This document shows, piece by piece, positions 1 to 8,637 of a DNA stretch of 64,000 nucleotides; the stretch's first letter is position 1; every line of letters starts with the position of its first letter. This DNA is from JAOARY01 sp045345765 (lineage in GTDB: Bacteria; Bacillota; Clostridia; Peptostreptococcales; Peptostreptococcaceae). The notes beneath the pieces are model-generated. The model was not told the origin of the DNA, made no database searches, and saw nothing but the letters and a program-made list of their open reading frames with translations. The translations under genes were made by a program, and so were the position numbers. The stretch lies in assembly GCA_045345765.1 (NCBI GenBank), contig CP148265.1:2480001-2544000 (forward strand). The letters are read 5' to 3'.

Positions 1-849
1 AGTTTAAATAACTTAAACTTAGAAGAATTTGATTATAAAATATCAAGAAATTTAATGAGTTTTACTAACAAAAAAGATAATTATGTAAGTGGAATAATGG
101 AACAAAACTTTACATCCTATATTATAAAGACAAATAAAATATTAGACCTTTGTCAAAGTATTAATTTTAAAGGAAGAAAATTATATATATACAAATGTGA
201 TATAAATATGCAAGATTCTATATTTGTAAATAATTATTATCTATGCGATGAAAATGGGCTAAAACAAAGGTATATCTACAATGAAAATATAAAAGGAAAT
301 GCTATTTATGGTGAAGTTGCAGATATTAAAGAAGATAAAGTAAAGGTGCAATTAGATATAGATGAAAAAAGACCATTAAATAAACTTAAGTATTTTGAAT
401 ATTCAACAATTTATTCGACGGAAGATGGAAGTGGATGGTATTTTATGCCAGAACTAAAGGATAGGATTAGATTATATGTGCCAGAAAACAAAGAAGAATT
501 AGCATTTGTTGAAAGTGCTGCAAATTTAGAACCTAAAAAACCACAAAAGAGAAAAAATCCAGATATCAAAACTCTTTGTACTGTACATGGAAAGGAAATA
601 AAATTCCAAAAAGGTCAAATAGACATAATATGTAATGAGGATTTATATATAAGGATTGAAGATAGTGGGGGAATCAAAGTTATAAGCAATAAAGATATTG
701 ATTTGAATGCTAGTAAAGATATAAATATAGTTGGACAAACAGTGTCAATAAAGGGTCAAGAAGGGGTTAATATACTTCAAAATGAAAGTTGTATATTAAA
801 TATAAATAAAGAGATAACAGCTTGCGGAGGGAAGGTGAAGATGGAATAA
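1..849 (+). CDS. VgrG-like spike protein, C-terminal part (5' end outside window)
   Basis: The reading frame is open from base 1 with no stop before the in-frame ATG at 55, so this is the 3' part (282 codons) of a longer gene. The visible protein has a YNENIKG segment followed by an OB-fold-like domain (about residues 110-180) and then a repetitive beta-rich tail with IDLNASKDINI and VSIKGQEGVNI stretches, typical of the gp5/VgrG needle. The same YNENIKG segment and tail layout occur in the VgrG at 2649. By family it would form the trimeric spike of a contractile injection machine that punctures target envelopes. The stop overlaps the ATG of the next gene, so the two are translationally coupled. 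Family assignment is confident; the machine type (T6SS-like, eCIS or tailocin) is not decidable here. Confidence 0.7.
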   Translation, partial: SLNNLNLEEFDYKISRNLMSFTNKKDNYVSGIMEQNFTSYIIKTNKILDLCQSINFKGRKLYIYKCDINMQDSIFVNNYYLCDENGLKQRYIYNENIKGNAIYGEVADIKEDKVKVQLDIDEKRPLNKLKYFEYSTIYSTEDGSGWYFMPELKDRIRLYVPENKEELAFVESAANLEPKKPQKRKNPDIKTLCTVHGKEIKFQKGQIDIICNEDLYIRIEDSGGIKVISNKDIDLNASKDINIVGQTVSIKGQEGVNILQNESCILNINKEITACGGKVKME

Positions 850-1520
850 TGAATAATTTTGATATGCAAAATAAAGAAGATTTAGAAGATGAAAAATTTA
901 AGCGTCTATATAAACAAGCAAATGACTATGTAGAGAAAAAAGTAGAAATATTAAATTCAATAGTAGATGAATATTATAATTTGAATCTGAAAGAAGAAGA
1001 AATTAAAAGAATATCATATCAAATGAGTGATAATTTAGAAGAGATTAAAGATAATATATTAAATATTTTTGATAAATTATTTCAAGATATAAATTATAAA
1101 CAGATGAATGAAAATAAAAATACTATTAAATATATAAATCTATCTTTTTTAAAAACCAGATTATTAGAAAATAAAGGCGTATTTTTGATAGAAGCTTTTG
1201 ATAATAAATTTTTCTTAGATAATATAAAAAATAATGTGGAATTAGAGTTAAATTTTTTGTACGAAGATTATTTCGATAACAATTTTGAAGATGAATTATT
1301 ACAAAAACATAGTTTTTATATAAATAAAAATGACTTAAAAAATATTAAAATAGATATATCAATTAAATATATTGTTGTGGTTGCAAATATTATAGGATTT
1401 TTAATTGACGATATTGTCAAATTAGAATCTTTTGAACTTATAAATAAAGAAAATGATATGAAGTTTTTGATTGGTGAATATAGAGCTAAATCATTTTTGA
1501 TATATAATCATAAGATTTAA
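849..1520 (+). CDS. hypothetical helical protein of the VgrG locus
   Basis: A 223-residue protein that I do not recognise. ATG 849 overlaps the stop of the preceding VgrG, and a GGAGG/AAGGTG ribosome site lies at 826-837; an upstream TTG at 822 would swallow that site and is rejected. The protein is charged, Lys/Glu/Asn-rich and predicted mostly helical in its first 90 residues (EKFKRLYKQANDYVEKKVEIL), then mixed. There is no signal peptide and no clear membrane segment; a short hydrophobic stretch (YIVVVANIIGFLI) near the C terminus could be a buried helix. Its position between two VgrG genes and before the PAAR-like protein suggests an adaptor or chaperone that loads an effector, but this is inference from context only. 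Confidence 0.6.
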   Translation: MNNFDMQNKEDLEDEKFKRLYKQANDYVEKKVEILNSIVDEYYNLNLKEEEIKRISYQMSDNLEEIKDNILNIFDKLFQDINYKQMNENKNTIKYINLSFLKTRLLENKGVFLIEAFDNKFFLDNIKNNVELELNFLYEDYFDNNFEDELLQKHSFYINKNDLKNIKIDISIKYIVVVANIIGFLIDDIVKLESFELINKENDMKFLIGEYRAKSFLIYNHKI

Positions 1521-1533
1521 GGGGGGACTTTAT

Positions 1534-2115
1534 TTGGATTATTTTTTAGTAACACAAGATGATGAATTTAAAGGTGATAAAGTTTTTAAATTACCTAGAT
1601 TTATAAATTATAGAAAGTTATTAAAAACATATGATTTTGATTATTCAAAAGCATTAGAAAATGAATTTTTGTATGTTGAAGATGAATATGTTTTTAAGAA
1701 ATATAAAGATATTTATACGAGTGAATTTCCGATAATATCAGAAAATTTTTATGTTTTTTTCAAAGAATTTTTTAAGGAGAATATAGTTTTTAAAAATGTC
1801 ATAATTACAGATAATGAAGTTAGTTCACAGCTAAAATACTATTATCCAGCCTTAAATAAAGTTGATTGTTTAAATAAAGAAACAAAATTAAATTCTTTTA
1901 ATACAGATATAGATGTAAATAGACTTAAGGATTTGGATCTTAATATGATTGGTGAATTGATTTTGGATTATGAAAAAGTAACAAATTTGAATTTAGATGC
2001 TTTTTATATAGAGAATTTCAAAAAAGATATAATGGTTGTTAATTTGTATATAGCTGAACTCATATTAAGAAAGAGATTAAATGGTGTAGCACTTAAAAGA
2101 CTTAAGATAAAGTAG
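1534..2115 (+). CDS. Imm11/DUF1629-like protein of the VgrG locus
   Basis: A 193-residue cytoplasmic protein starting at TTG 1534 behind a GGGGGG ribosome site. It resembles the DUF1629/Imm11 family: an N-terminal YFLV strand, a central segment running FPIISENFYVFFKEFF, then YYPALNKVDCLN, and a C-terminal VVNLYIAELILRKRLNGVAL matching the family pattern 'ivvse..ae.l....ltGv.f'. In that family the proteins are associated with polymorphic-toxin and VgrG loci and are thought to be immunity or adaptor proteins. Here it sits 18 bases from the next gene and precedes the PAAR-like protein, so it may serve an effector upstream of the window or be a loading factor. The match was made by eye, without a profile search. 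Confidence 0.5.
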   Translation: MDYFLVTQDDEFKGDKVFKLPRFINYRKLLKTYDFDYSKALENEFLYVEDEYVFKKYKDIYTSEFPIISENFYVFFKEFFKENIVFKNVIITDNEVSSQLKYYYPALNKVDCLNKETKLNSFNTDIDVNRLKDLDLNMIGELILDYEKVTNLNLDAFYIENFKKDIMVVNLYIAELILRKRLNGVALKRLKIK

Positions 2116-2125
2116 GTGGAATAAG

Positions 2126-2635
2126 ATGATTAATAAAGAAAAAAAGTCCGATGAAGAAATAAAAAATGAAGATAAGAATAAAGATGAGAATAATAAAACT
2201 AAAGATGAACAAAAAAAGGAAGCCTATGTTGTTAGAGGTGCTAGGATGATTTGTAGTTGTGGAAGTCATAAAAGACGAATAAATCTACCTATAAGTCATG
2301 GTTCTTATGTAAAAGAAAAACCAATAATGTTTAAAAATGATTATGTAAGCGAGTATCCATCTAAAGAAAAATATAATATTCCTTACTTTGGTATATGTTC
2401 GAATTCAAAAAATAAAAACAAAGAAGTCATAACTTTAGCTCATGAAAAAACAAGAGAACCTATAGATGGAATAAAATGCACACCTAAATTTTTGATGCCA
2501 TGGGAAAAATGCAAAAAAGATATGTTCTTAGGAGAGATGGCTCTTACCACAAGTTCTATACTTTATTGTGCTTATGGTGGAGTTATAAGTTTTGTAACAA
2601 GTGGACAGGAAAAATTTAAGGAAGATGAAAAATAA
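2126..2635 (+). CDS. DUF4280 PAAR-like spike-tip protein
   Basis: A 169-residue protein with ATG at 2126 and AGGTGG upstream. After a highly charged Lys/Glu/Asp N-terminal tail of about 30 residues, it has YVVRGARMICSCGSHKRRI, a spaced pattern of GICSNSKN and CTPKFLMPWE, and a C-terminal ALTTSSILYCAYGGVISFVTSG. This is the layout of DUF4280, a PAAR-related family that caps the VgrG spike in contractile injection systems; the conserved Cys residues may bind metal as the PAAR tip does. It lies just before the VgrG-effector gene (13 bases), which is the usual order for a tip protein and its spike. Assignment is good; whether it carries any effector activity of its own is unlikely given its size. 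Confidence 0.75.
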   Translation: MINKEKKSDEEIKNEDKNKDENNKTKDEQKKEAYVVRGARMICSCGSHKRRINLPISHGSYVKEKPIMFKNDYVSEYPSKEKYNIPYFGICSNSKNKNKEVITLAHEKTREPIDGIKCTPKFLMPWEKCKKDMFLGEMALTTSSILYCAYGGVISFVTSGQEKFKEDEK

Positions 2636-2648
2636 ATAGGAGGAATTT

Positions 2649-5534
2649 ATGAGTATTTTAAAGTTTGACGACATAAGCATAGAAACACCATATAAACTAA
2701 TGTCGATAATAGATATTAAATTAAATCATGGAGTTTTGATTCATTCGACTTTAGAAATAGAAGCAATTTGTGAAGAAGAAAGCTTTGATTCTTTTTTTAA
2801 AACTACCTTAAATGACTCAATTACATTAAAAAAAGAAGATAAGATAATATTTAAAGGTATGATAGGTTCTTATGATGCGAACAAAGAAGGTGATGTATAC
2901 AGTGTATATATTAAAGCTGTTAGTGCAACTTCTTTGCTTGATTCAAAAGTGGAGTCAAAATCATTTCAAGATACAACTATGACTTATTCTTCGGTTATTG
3001 ATGAAGTTATTAAGGATGTAAGAGATTCAGCAGTTTCATTTAATGTTGAAAATAAAGAAATTAAAGAACCCTTAATTATGTATAACGAAACAGCTTGGGA
3101 ATTTGTAAATAGATTAGCAAGTCATTTTAATACAGTGTTAGTAGCAGATATAAAAGAGAATAAGCCAAGATTTTATTTTGGATTCAAAGATAAAAATATA
3201 ATTGAAATAGAGGATTCAAAATTTTATAAATCATCAAAAGACCTAAAATCATTAAATTTATCTACTCAAAAATTAATAGATACTGATTTTTTTAGTCATG
3301 AAATAAAATCTAAAGAAGTATATGAATTGCAAGATAAAGTAAAATTTAAGCACAAAACACTTTATATAAGTCATATCAAAGGAGAATTTATAAAATCAGA
3401 GCTTATTTTCACGTATAAATTATCTAGAATAAATGGTGTTAGACAAAACAAAATCTATAATGAAAATATAAAGGGTGTTAGTTTAGAAGGCAAGGTTATT
3501 GATAGCAAAGAAGAATTTGTAAAGCTTCATTTAAATATTGATAAAAAACAGGATGCAAAAAAGGCTCACTGGTTCAGAGTTGGAGCGATTTCTAATAATG
3601 TATTTTATCTTATGTTTGAAAAAAATACTTATGCAAGACTGTATTTTCCTTCGAATAAGGAAGTGCTAGCAGAGGTCAAGAATTCTGTTAGAAAAAATGG
3701 CTCAACTTGTCCACTTACTAAAAAACCAGAAAATAGATATCTAACAACTAAAGATAAGAATCAAATTTCATTAAAACCAAAGTCTATTGAATTTAAAAGT
3801 AATGAAGGACTTGATTTGTCTATACTTATGGAAGATAAAAAAGGTACGGTATTTAAGAGTAATAGTCAAATAAATCTAAATTCTAAGGCAAATATATCTT
3901 TTAATGCTAAGAATAAAGTAAATATCAAAGCTAGTGAATTTGTTCTTATATACAATCATGACAAGATAAAACCTCAAAGTTTGACTATAGAAAATGAGTT
4001 TCATTTCATAGGAGATAAAATTAATTTGGAAGGTACAGATAGAACAGCATTTAAAATGTATAATGATGACCCAAAGCTTATTCCGATTAAAGAAAGAAAG
4101 CCGAAAAAACTACTAACTAACCCTATGAAAGCAGCGGCTTTGGCATCTGCACCTAACAATTTACTAGCTGGCGCTAATTCTAATCAATTAGCGCCAAGTG
4201 GTGGTGCTAATGGAGCAAAGGGTGGTAATACACCAGCCAAAACAAATGCATCTAAAGCTGGTGCAAAGTCAGGTTCTGCTTCTAATAAGTTTAGTGGCAA
4301 ATTCATATTAGGGGCAATGTTGGTTGCAGCAGCACCAATAGTAGGATGTGTAGCTGGTCCAGCAGTTATGTTTGGAATGATTGCTATGGGATGCGCTCTT
4401 ATGCGTTCACCAAAGAAAAGTTTACCTAAACCATCAGCACCAAAGAAATTAAACTTGTTAGCTAGTGGAAAGAAGAATGAACGGTATAGTCCATCAATGG
4501 ATGAACAAACAGATGAAGAACTTTGGGAAGAATTTTTGTTATTACAGTATGGCTTGTTTAGTGGAGCAGTAAGAAATGGAAATTTAGCAAAGTTAAAACA
4601 CGAAGAAATTTTAGCTGAGCTTGAAAAGAGACTGAAAGATAAAACCATAGAAGAAAATAAATATAAACCATTTATGGATCCAAAAGAAGTCATGGATAGA
4701 TTTCAAGCGAAGTTAGAAATGAAAAGTGCATCGAAAGAAGAGGTAGAAGAAAAGAATTTAGATAATACACCTATATTTGATTTGATGGGTAACTATTTGA
4801 AAGATGTATCAAATAGAAATATAGAAGATATACAAAATGGTAATATGAGTTATATTGAAAGAGTAACGAAAGAATCAGTTAATGGCAAAGAGTATAGTTG
4901 TAATGGATATTTAGAAACATATAATAGAGCTTCTGAAATTTATAAAAGGAGCTTTGATGAAATTACGGCAAAACTGTGTAAGGTGATAAATAAAATCAAT
5001 TTGGAAAATGTTGATGATAAGAGTGCTGAAAATTTCGATAGAGGTATATATAATAGGGCAGAATATTTATTAGAACAAACTCAAAAAATAACAGGCGAAA
5101 AAGATAGAGGTGTTGTAGTAATATCTGCTGAAGAAGAAGTCGTATTTGTAATGGGAATGTCTTGTAATAAGGCATATGTAGTAGACAGTAAAAAACAAAA
5201 ATTTCAAACTATAGGAACTAATATAGTGGCAAAATCTAATATGACATTAGGTGCTTCTCTTGGAGTTACAGTATATCCATATTTAAAGGATTCAAAAAAA
5301 TTATTGGGATTTGGTGGAACTGCTGGGGCAGAGGCTTCAATAAAGTTTTTGGGTGCTAATGTTGGTTTTACAAATTTCGAAAAAGAAGGATTTCATATAG
5401 CAGCCCAAGTGGCAGCTGGTGTGGGTATATTACCTGGAAGTGTATATACAACATTTGGATATACTGAGACTAGAGATGCAGACTACGATGATAAATCTGA
5501 TTTTAATCATGTGATTTTTGGAGGTCTTTATTAA
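2649..5534 (+). CDS. VgrG spike with C-terminal effector extension (specialised VgrG)
   Basis: A 961-residue protein behind AGGAGG. Residues 1-230 look like the gp27-like VgrG base, about 270-370 like the gp5 OB fold (YNENIKG at its start), and 370-470 like the beta-prism needle. Then comes a Gly/Ala/Ser/Pro-rich linker (about 485-610) holding a hydrophobic hairpin (KFILGAMLVAAAPIVGCVAG then MFGMIAMGCALM). Residues 610-820 are helical and charged; residues 825-961 are Gly-rich beta strands ending GSVYTTFGYTETRDADYDD. I recognise no catalytic motif in the tail. The layout is that of an evolved VgrG delivering a fused toxin, and the hairpin recalls membrane segments of delivered effectors. The linker DNA is visibly richer in G+C than its surroundings. 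A membrane protein gene follows at once and could be the immunity gene. Toxin activity is inferred, not shown. Confidence 0.65.
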   Translation: MSILKFDDISIETPYKLMSIIDIKLNHGVLIHSTLEIEAICEEESFDSFFKTTLNDSITLKKEDKIIFKGMIGSYDANKEGDVYSVYIKAVSATSLLDSKVESKSFQDTTMTYSSVIDEVIKDVRDSAVSFNVENKEIKEPLIMYNETAWEFVNRLASHFNTVLVADIKENKPRFYFGFKDKNIIEIEDSKFYKSSKDLKSLNLSTQKLIDTDFFSHEIKSKEVYELQDKVKFKHKTLYISHIKGEFIKSELIFTYKLSRINGVRQNKIYNENIKGVSLEGKVIDSKEEFVKLHLNIDKKQDAKKAHWFRVGAISNNVFYLMFEKNTYARLYFPSNKEVLAEVKNSVRKNGSTCPLTKKPENRYLTTKDKNQISLKPKSIEFKSNEGLDLSILMEDKKGTVFKSNSQINLNSKANISFNAKNKVNIKASEFVLIYNHDKIKPQSLTIENEFHFIGDKINLEGTDRTAFKMYNDDPKLIPIKERKPKKLLTNPMKAAALASAPNNLLAGANSNQLAPSGGANGAKGGNTPAKTNASKAGAKSGSASNKFSGKFILGAMLVAAAPIVGCVAGPAVMFGMIAMGCALMRSPKKSLPKPSAPKKLNLLASGKKNERYSPSMDEQTDEELWEEFLLLQYGLFSGAVRNGNLAKLKHEEILAELEKRLKDKTIEENKYKPFMDPKEVMDRFQAKLEMKSASKEEVEEKNLDNTPIFDLMGNYLKDVSNRNIEDIQNGNMSYIERVTKESVNGKEYSCNGYLETYNRASEIYKRSFDEITAKLCKVINKINLENVDDKSAENFDRGIYNRAEYLLEQTQKITGEKDRGVVVISAEEEVVFVMGMSCNKAYVVDSKKQKFQTIGTNIVAKSNMTLGASLGVTVYPYLKDSKKLLGFGGTAGAEASIKFLGANVGFTNFEKEGFHIAAQVAAGVGILPGSVYTTFGYTETRDADYDDKSDFNHVIFGGLY
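4169..4196. repeat. perfect 11-bp inverted repeat inside the effector linker
   Basis: TGGCGCTAATT at 4169-4179 and AATTAGCGCCA at 4186-4196 are perfect complements around a 6-base loop. The hairpin lies in frame inside the linker joining the VgrG core to the effector tail, and no T tract follows, so it is not a terminator. It could be a chance product of an Ala/Asn/Gly-rich linker or a recombination point for tail exchange. Confidence 0.5.
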
Positions 5535-5535
5535 A

Positions 5536-5958
5536 ATGTGTAAAAATATAAATGAAAACGAAAAAATTGAAAATAAAAATAAGATATATTTTTATATATT
5601 ATTTATTTATATAAATATATCAGCAATTCTTTCAGCAAAAGAAACATTAAATATATATTTAATTTTAGCTTATTATACATATTATTTAATTTCAATGATT
5701 TTAGAAACTAAGAAAATTAATAGATATTTAAAAATTAATTATCATTATTTATGGGCAACTAAGCGCAGAATAGGAATGTGTGTAACTGATTGGTGGTTTA
5801 TAATATGGCATTTGAGAACAGATGATGAAAATTTCAAAGATTTACAAAAATATTTAAATTCTATAATGTTATTAAATGTATTAAATGTTGTTGGCTTGAT
5901 TATTATTGTTCAATTGTCATGCATATATGGTGCTTTATTTCAATTGAACTTAAAATAA
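5536..5958 (+). CDS. small membrane protein, candidate immunity protein
   Basis: A 140-residue protein I do not recognise. ATG 5536 directly follows the TAA of the VgrG-effector (5532-5534), and its ribosome site GGAGG (5520-5524) lies inside the effector's last codons, so the two are coupled; the upstream TTG at 5518 would overlap that site. There are two hydrophobic helices near the N terminus (YFYILFIYINISAIL and IYLILAYYTYYLISMIL) and one long one at the C terminus (LNVLNVVGLIIIVQLSCIYG), separated by a polar stretch with several Trp residues. A small gene tightly coupled behind a toxin is the standard place for an immunity gene, and a membrane immunity protein would suit a membrane-acting toxin. 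This is context-based inference. Confidence 0.55.
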   Translation: MCKNINENEKIENKNKIYFYILFIYINISAILSAKETLNIYLILAYYTYYLISMILETKKINRYLKINYHYLWATKRRIGMCVTDWWFIIWHLRTDDENFKDLQKYLNSIMLLNVLNVVGLIIIVQLSCIYGALFQLNLK

Positions 5959-5993
5959 GCTAACAAAATGAGTGATTAAAAAAGGAGTATATT

Positions 5994-7952
5994 ATGAAAA
6001 AAATTATATATTTAATAATAAGTATGCTAATTATATTATTATTAATTTTTTATTTTAAAGGTCTAAGATTGTATAAAGATTATGTTTATTCAAATATATC
6101 GAATAATGAAATTATGTTAGTCAAATATATTGGAAATGAAAAAAATATTAGTATTCCAACTCATGTAAAAGAGAAATCTGTTACAAAAATAAAAGAAAGG
6201 TGTTTTTTTAATTCAAATCTCCATTCAATAGAGTTAACAAACACAGTAAAAGAGATTGGAGAGTCTGCTTTTGGAAAAAATAAAATAAGAGAATTAAAAA
6301 TACCTAGAAATATAAAAATAATAGGAAAAGCGAGTTTTTCAGAAAATGAAATAGAAAAACTAGAATTAGAAGAAGGAATAGAATATATAAATGAACTTGC
6401 ATTTTCAGATAATAAGATAAAAAAACTAAAAATACCAAATAGCATAAAAGAGATAAAGATGAGTGCATTTTTAAATAATGAAATAGTAGATTTAAAACTA
6501 GGATTAGGATTAAATAAAATAGAAGATGCATTATTTGGAAAGAATAAAATAAGAAAATTAAAAATACCGACAAATATAAAAATAATAGGAAAAGCAAGTT
6601 TTTCAGAAAATGAAATAGAAAAACTAGAATTAGAAGAAGGAATAGAATATATAAATGAACTTGCGTTTTCAAAAAATAGAATAAAGGAATTGGAAATACC
6701 AAATAGTTTAATTGAGATAAGAAATGGTGCTTTTTTTAAAAATAAAATAAAAGAATTAAAAATACCTGGAAATGTAAAAATAATAGGTGAAATAAGTTTT
6801 TTAGAGAATGAAATAGAGAAAGTAGAATTAGAAGAAGGTGTAGAACATATAGATGAACTTGCATTTTCAGACAATAAGATAAAAAAACTAAAAATACCAA
6901 ATAGCATAAAAGAGATAAAAAAATGTGCATTTTTAAACAATGAAATAACAGATTTAAAAATAGGAACAGGATTAAATAAAATAGAAAATGGAGTATTTTC
7001 AAAAAATAAAATAAAAGAACTCAAAATACCAGAAAACATAAAGTTGATAGATGATGGTAGTTTTTTAGAAAATGAAATAGAAAAACTAGAGTTGGAAGAA
7101 GGAATAGAATATATAAATGAACTTGCATTTTCAGATAATAAGATAAAAAAACTAAAAATACCAAATAGCATAAAAGAGATAAAAAAATGTGCATTTTTAA
7201 ACAATGAAATAACAGATTTAAAAATAGGAACAGGATTAAATAAAATAGAAAATGGAGTATTCTCAAAAAATAAAATAAAAGAATTAAAAATACCTAGAAA
7301 TATAAAAATAATAGGAGAGGGTTGTTTTTTAGAAAATGAAATAGAAAAATTAGAATTAGAAGAAGGGATAGAACAGATAGATCAAGGAGCATTTTCAAAA
7401 AATAAAATAAAAGAACTCCAAATACCAAATAGTGTTAAAGAAATAAAAATAGGTGCGTTTTTAAATAATAAAATAAAAGAATTAAAAATACCTGGAAATG
7501 TAAAAATAATAGGCGGTGGTTGTTTTTTAGAAAATGAAATAGAAAGATTAGAGTTAGAAGAAGGAATAGAAGAAATAAAGGAAGTTGCATTTTCAGAAAA
7601 TAAAATAAAAAGGTTAATCCTACCAAATAGCATAAAATATTTAGAAAAAGGTGTATTTTTCGATAATGAAATAATAGAGTTGAAAATAGGAACAGGATTA
7701 GATTCAATTCCAAAAGGAGCATTTAAAAATAATAAAATAAAAGAGTTAAGCATTCCTAAAAATATAAAATCAATAAAAGAAGGTGCATTTTCAAATAATG
7801 GAATAGAAATATTGAATATAGAAGGTAATATAAAATATATATTTAAGGATGCTTTTACATTAAACAAAATAAAGATTGTAGAGTTGCCTAGATTTATGAA
7901 GTATTTACAGAAAAAATCATTTGATAAAGATGTTCAAATAAATCGTAAATGA
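5994..7952 (+). CDS. membrane-anchored BspA-type LRR protein, 26 repeats
   Basis: A 652-residue protein behind AAAGGAG. Residues 4-22 are a hydrophobic signal-anchor without a lipobox, so it probably stays in the membrane with its body outside. A short beta domain (YIGNEKNISIPTHVK, then TKIKERCF) is the usual lead-in to LRR_5/BspA repeats. After it come 26 units of exactly 22 residues with the pattern N.I..L.IP..I..I....F. Many run in sets of four: IPxNIKIIG, LEEGIEYI, IPNSIKEI and LGTGLNKI types, giving an 88-residue super-repeat. The last unit reads NKIKIVELPRFMKYLQKKSF. BspA-like proteins bind surfaces or other proteins; no enzymatic domain is seen. Adenine-heavy codon use makes the reverse strand look open, which is not coding. 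Confidence 0.8.
   Translation: MKKIIYLIISMLIILLLIFYFKGLRLYKDYVYSNISNNEIMLVKYIGNEKNISIPTHVKEKSVTKIKERCFFNSNLHSIELTNTVKEIGESAFGKNKIRELKIPRNIKIIGKASFSENEIEKLELEEGIEYINELAFSDNKIKKLKIPNSIKEIKMSAFLNNEIVDLKLGLGLNKIEDALFGKNKIRKLKIPTNIKIIGKASFSENEIEKLELEEGIEYINELAFSKNRIKELEIPNSLIEIRNGAFFKNKIKELKIPGNVKIIGEISFLENEIEKVELEEGVEHIDELAFSDNKIKKLKIPNSIKEIKKCAFLNNEITDLKIGTGLNKIENGVFSKNKIKELKIPENIKLIDDGSFLENEIEKLELEEGIEYINELAFSDNKIKKLKIPNSIKEIKKCAFLNNEITDLKIGTGLNKIENGVFSKNKIKELKIPRNIKIIGEGCFLENEIEKLELEEGIEQIDQGAFSKNKIKELQIPNSVKEIKIGAFLNNKIKELKIPGNVKIIGGGCFLENEIERLELEEGIEEIKEVAFSENKIKRLILPNSIKYLEKGVFFDNEIIELKIGTGLDSIPKGAFKNNKIKELSIPKNIKSIKEGAFSNNGIEILNIEGNIKYIFKDAFTLNKIKIVELPRFMKYLQKKSFDKDVQINRK
6854..7290 (+). 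repeat. near-identical 264-bp tandem super-repeat inside the LRR gene
   Basis: The stretch around 6854-7020 recurs almost unchanged 264 bases later (about 7118-7284), for example AAATGTGCATTTTTAAACAA at 6921 and again at 7185. The period equals four 22-residue LRR units (88 codons). The low divergence points to recent slippage or unequal crossing-over. Confidence 0.7.
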
Positions 7953-7996
7953 TTAATAGGAAATTAGATTTTGTTGATTTTTTAGGAGTGTAAAAT

Positions 7997-8563
7997 ATGA
8001 AAGAAGAATTTAAATTAAAAAAAATAATATTTCCAGATGAAAAATGTCCTTATTGTAATGAAATGAGAATAAGTTATATTCAAAAGATAAAGATGTCAAC
8101 TTTAAGAAAAGAATATAGATGTAATAGATGCAATGAAATAATTAAAATTACCGACTGGTTTTTAATATTACTTTTTGTGGAATTTGGTGCTTTGAAATTA
8201 TTAAATTTAAATGATTTTTGTAGTATGATTTTTTTGATTCTATATTTTTTACAATTTCGTTATATTCCTATTACGAAAAACATTGATTTGATAAAACTAT
8301 ATTCTAATTGTCCGCATTGTAAACAAAATAGTATATCTTACTTAAATAAAGCAAAGTTATACCGTTGGACAAAGGAACATGTGTGTCAAAATTGTAATGG
8401 ACTTATAAAATTTCATCCATTATATCTATTATTAATATTATTTGAGTTAATTATTTTTTATAACGTAATTATTATTACTGGTATTAGTGCTTTTGTGGCA
8501 ATAGTAATATATTTTATTATGGCGCTAATTCAGTTATATATAGCACCAGTATCAAAAGGGTAA
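7997..8563 (+). CDS. membrane protein with two zinc-ribbon modules
   Basis: A 188-residue protein starting at ATG 7997 behind GGAGTG. It has two repeats of the same module: CPYC...CNRC (about residues 15-45) followed by a hydrophobic stretch of about 40 residues, then CPHC...CQNC (about 105-135) followed by a second pair of hydrophobic helices. The four CxxC pairs are spaced like zinc ribbons. It ends LYIAPVSKG. I do not recognise a named family. The last 96 residues are identical to those of the paralogue at 17559, so the two were recently copied or converted. It lies between two LRR genes and may be transcribed with them. Confidence 0.7.
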   Translation: MKEEFKLKKIIFPDEKCPYCNEMRISYIQKIKMSTLRKEYRCNRCNEIIKITDWFLILLFVEFGALKLLNLNDFCSMIFLILYFLQFRYIPITKNIDLIKLYSNCPHCKQNSISYLNKAKLYRWTKEHVCQNCNGLIKFHPLYLLLILFELIIFYNVIIITGISAFVAIVIYFIMALIQLYIAPVSKG

Positions 8564-8637
8564 TTTTATTAATGAGTTAAAAAAATAATTGTTTATAAAT
8601 AGCAGATATATTTTAGAAGGTATTAAAGGAGAATTAT

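Noticed and set aside
4184..4693. A 169-codon minus-strand frame inside the VgrG effector gene
   Set aside because: It is a shadow of the Ala/Gly-rich linker; there is no ribosome site, and the plus-strand reading is supported by clear VgrG domains.
6161..7867. Long open frames on the minus strand across the LRR gene
   Set aside because: They mirror the 22-residue repeats of the plus-strand gene, have no ribosome sites, and give Phe/Leu/Ser-rich low-complexity proteins caused by A-rich codon use.
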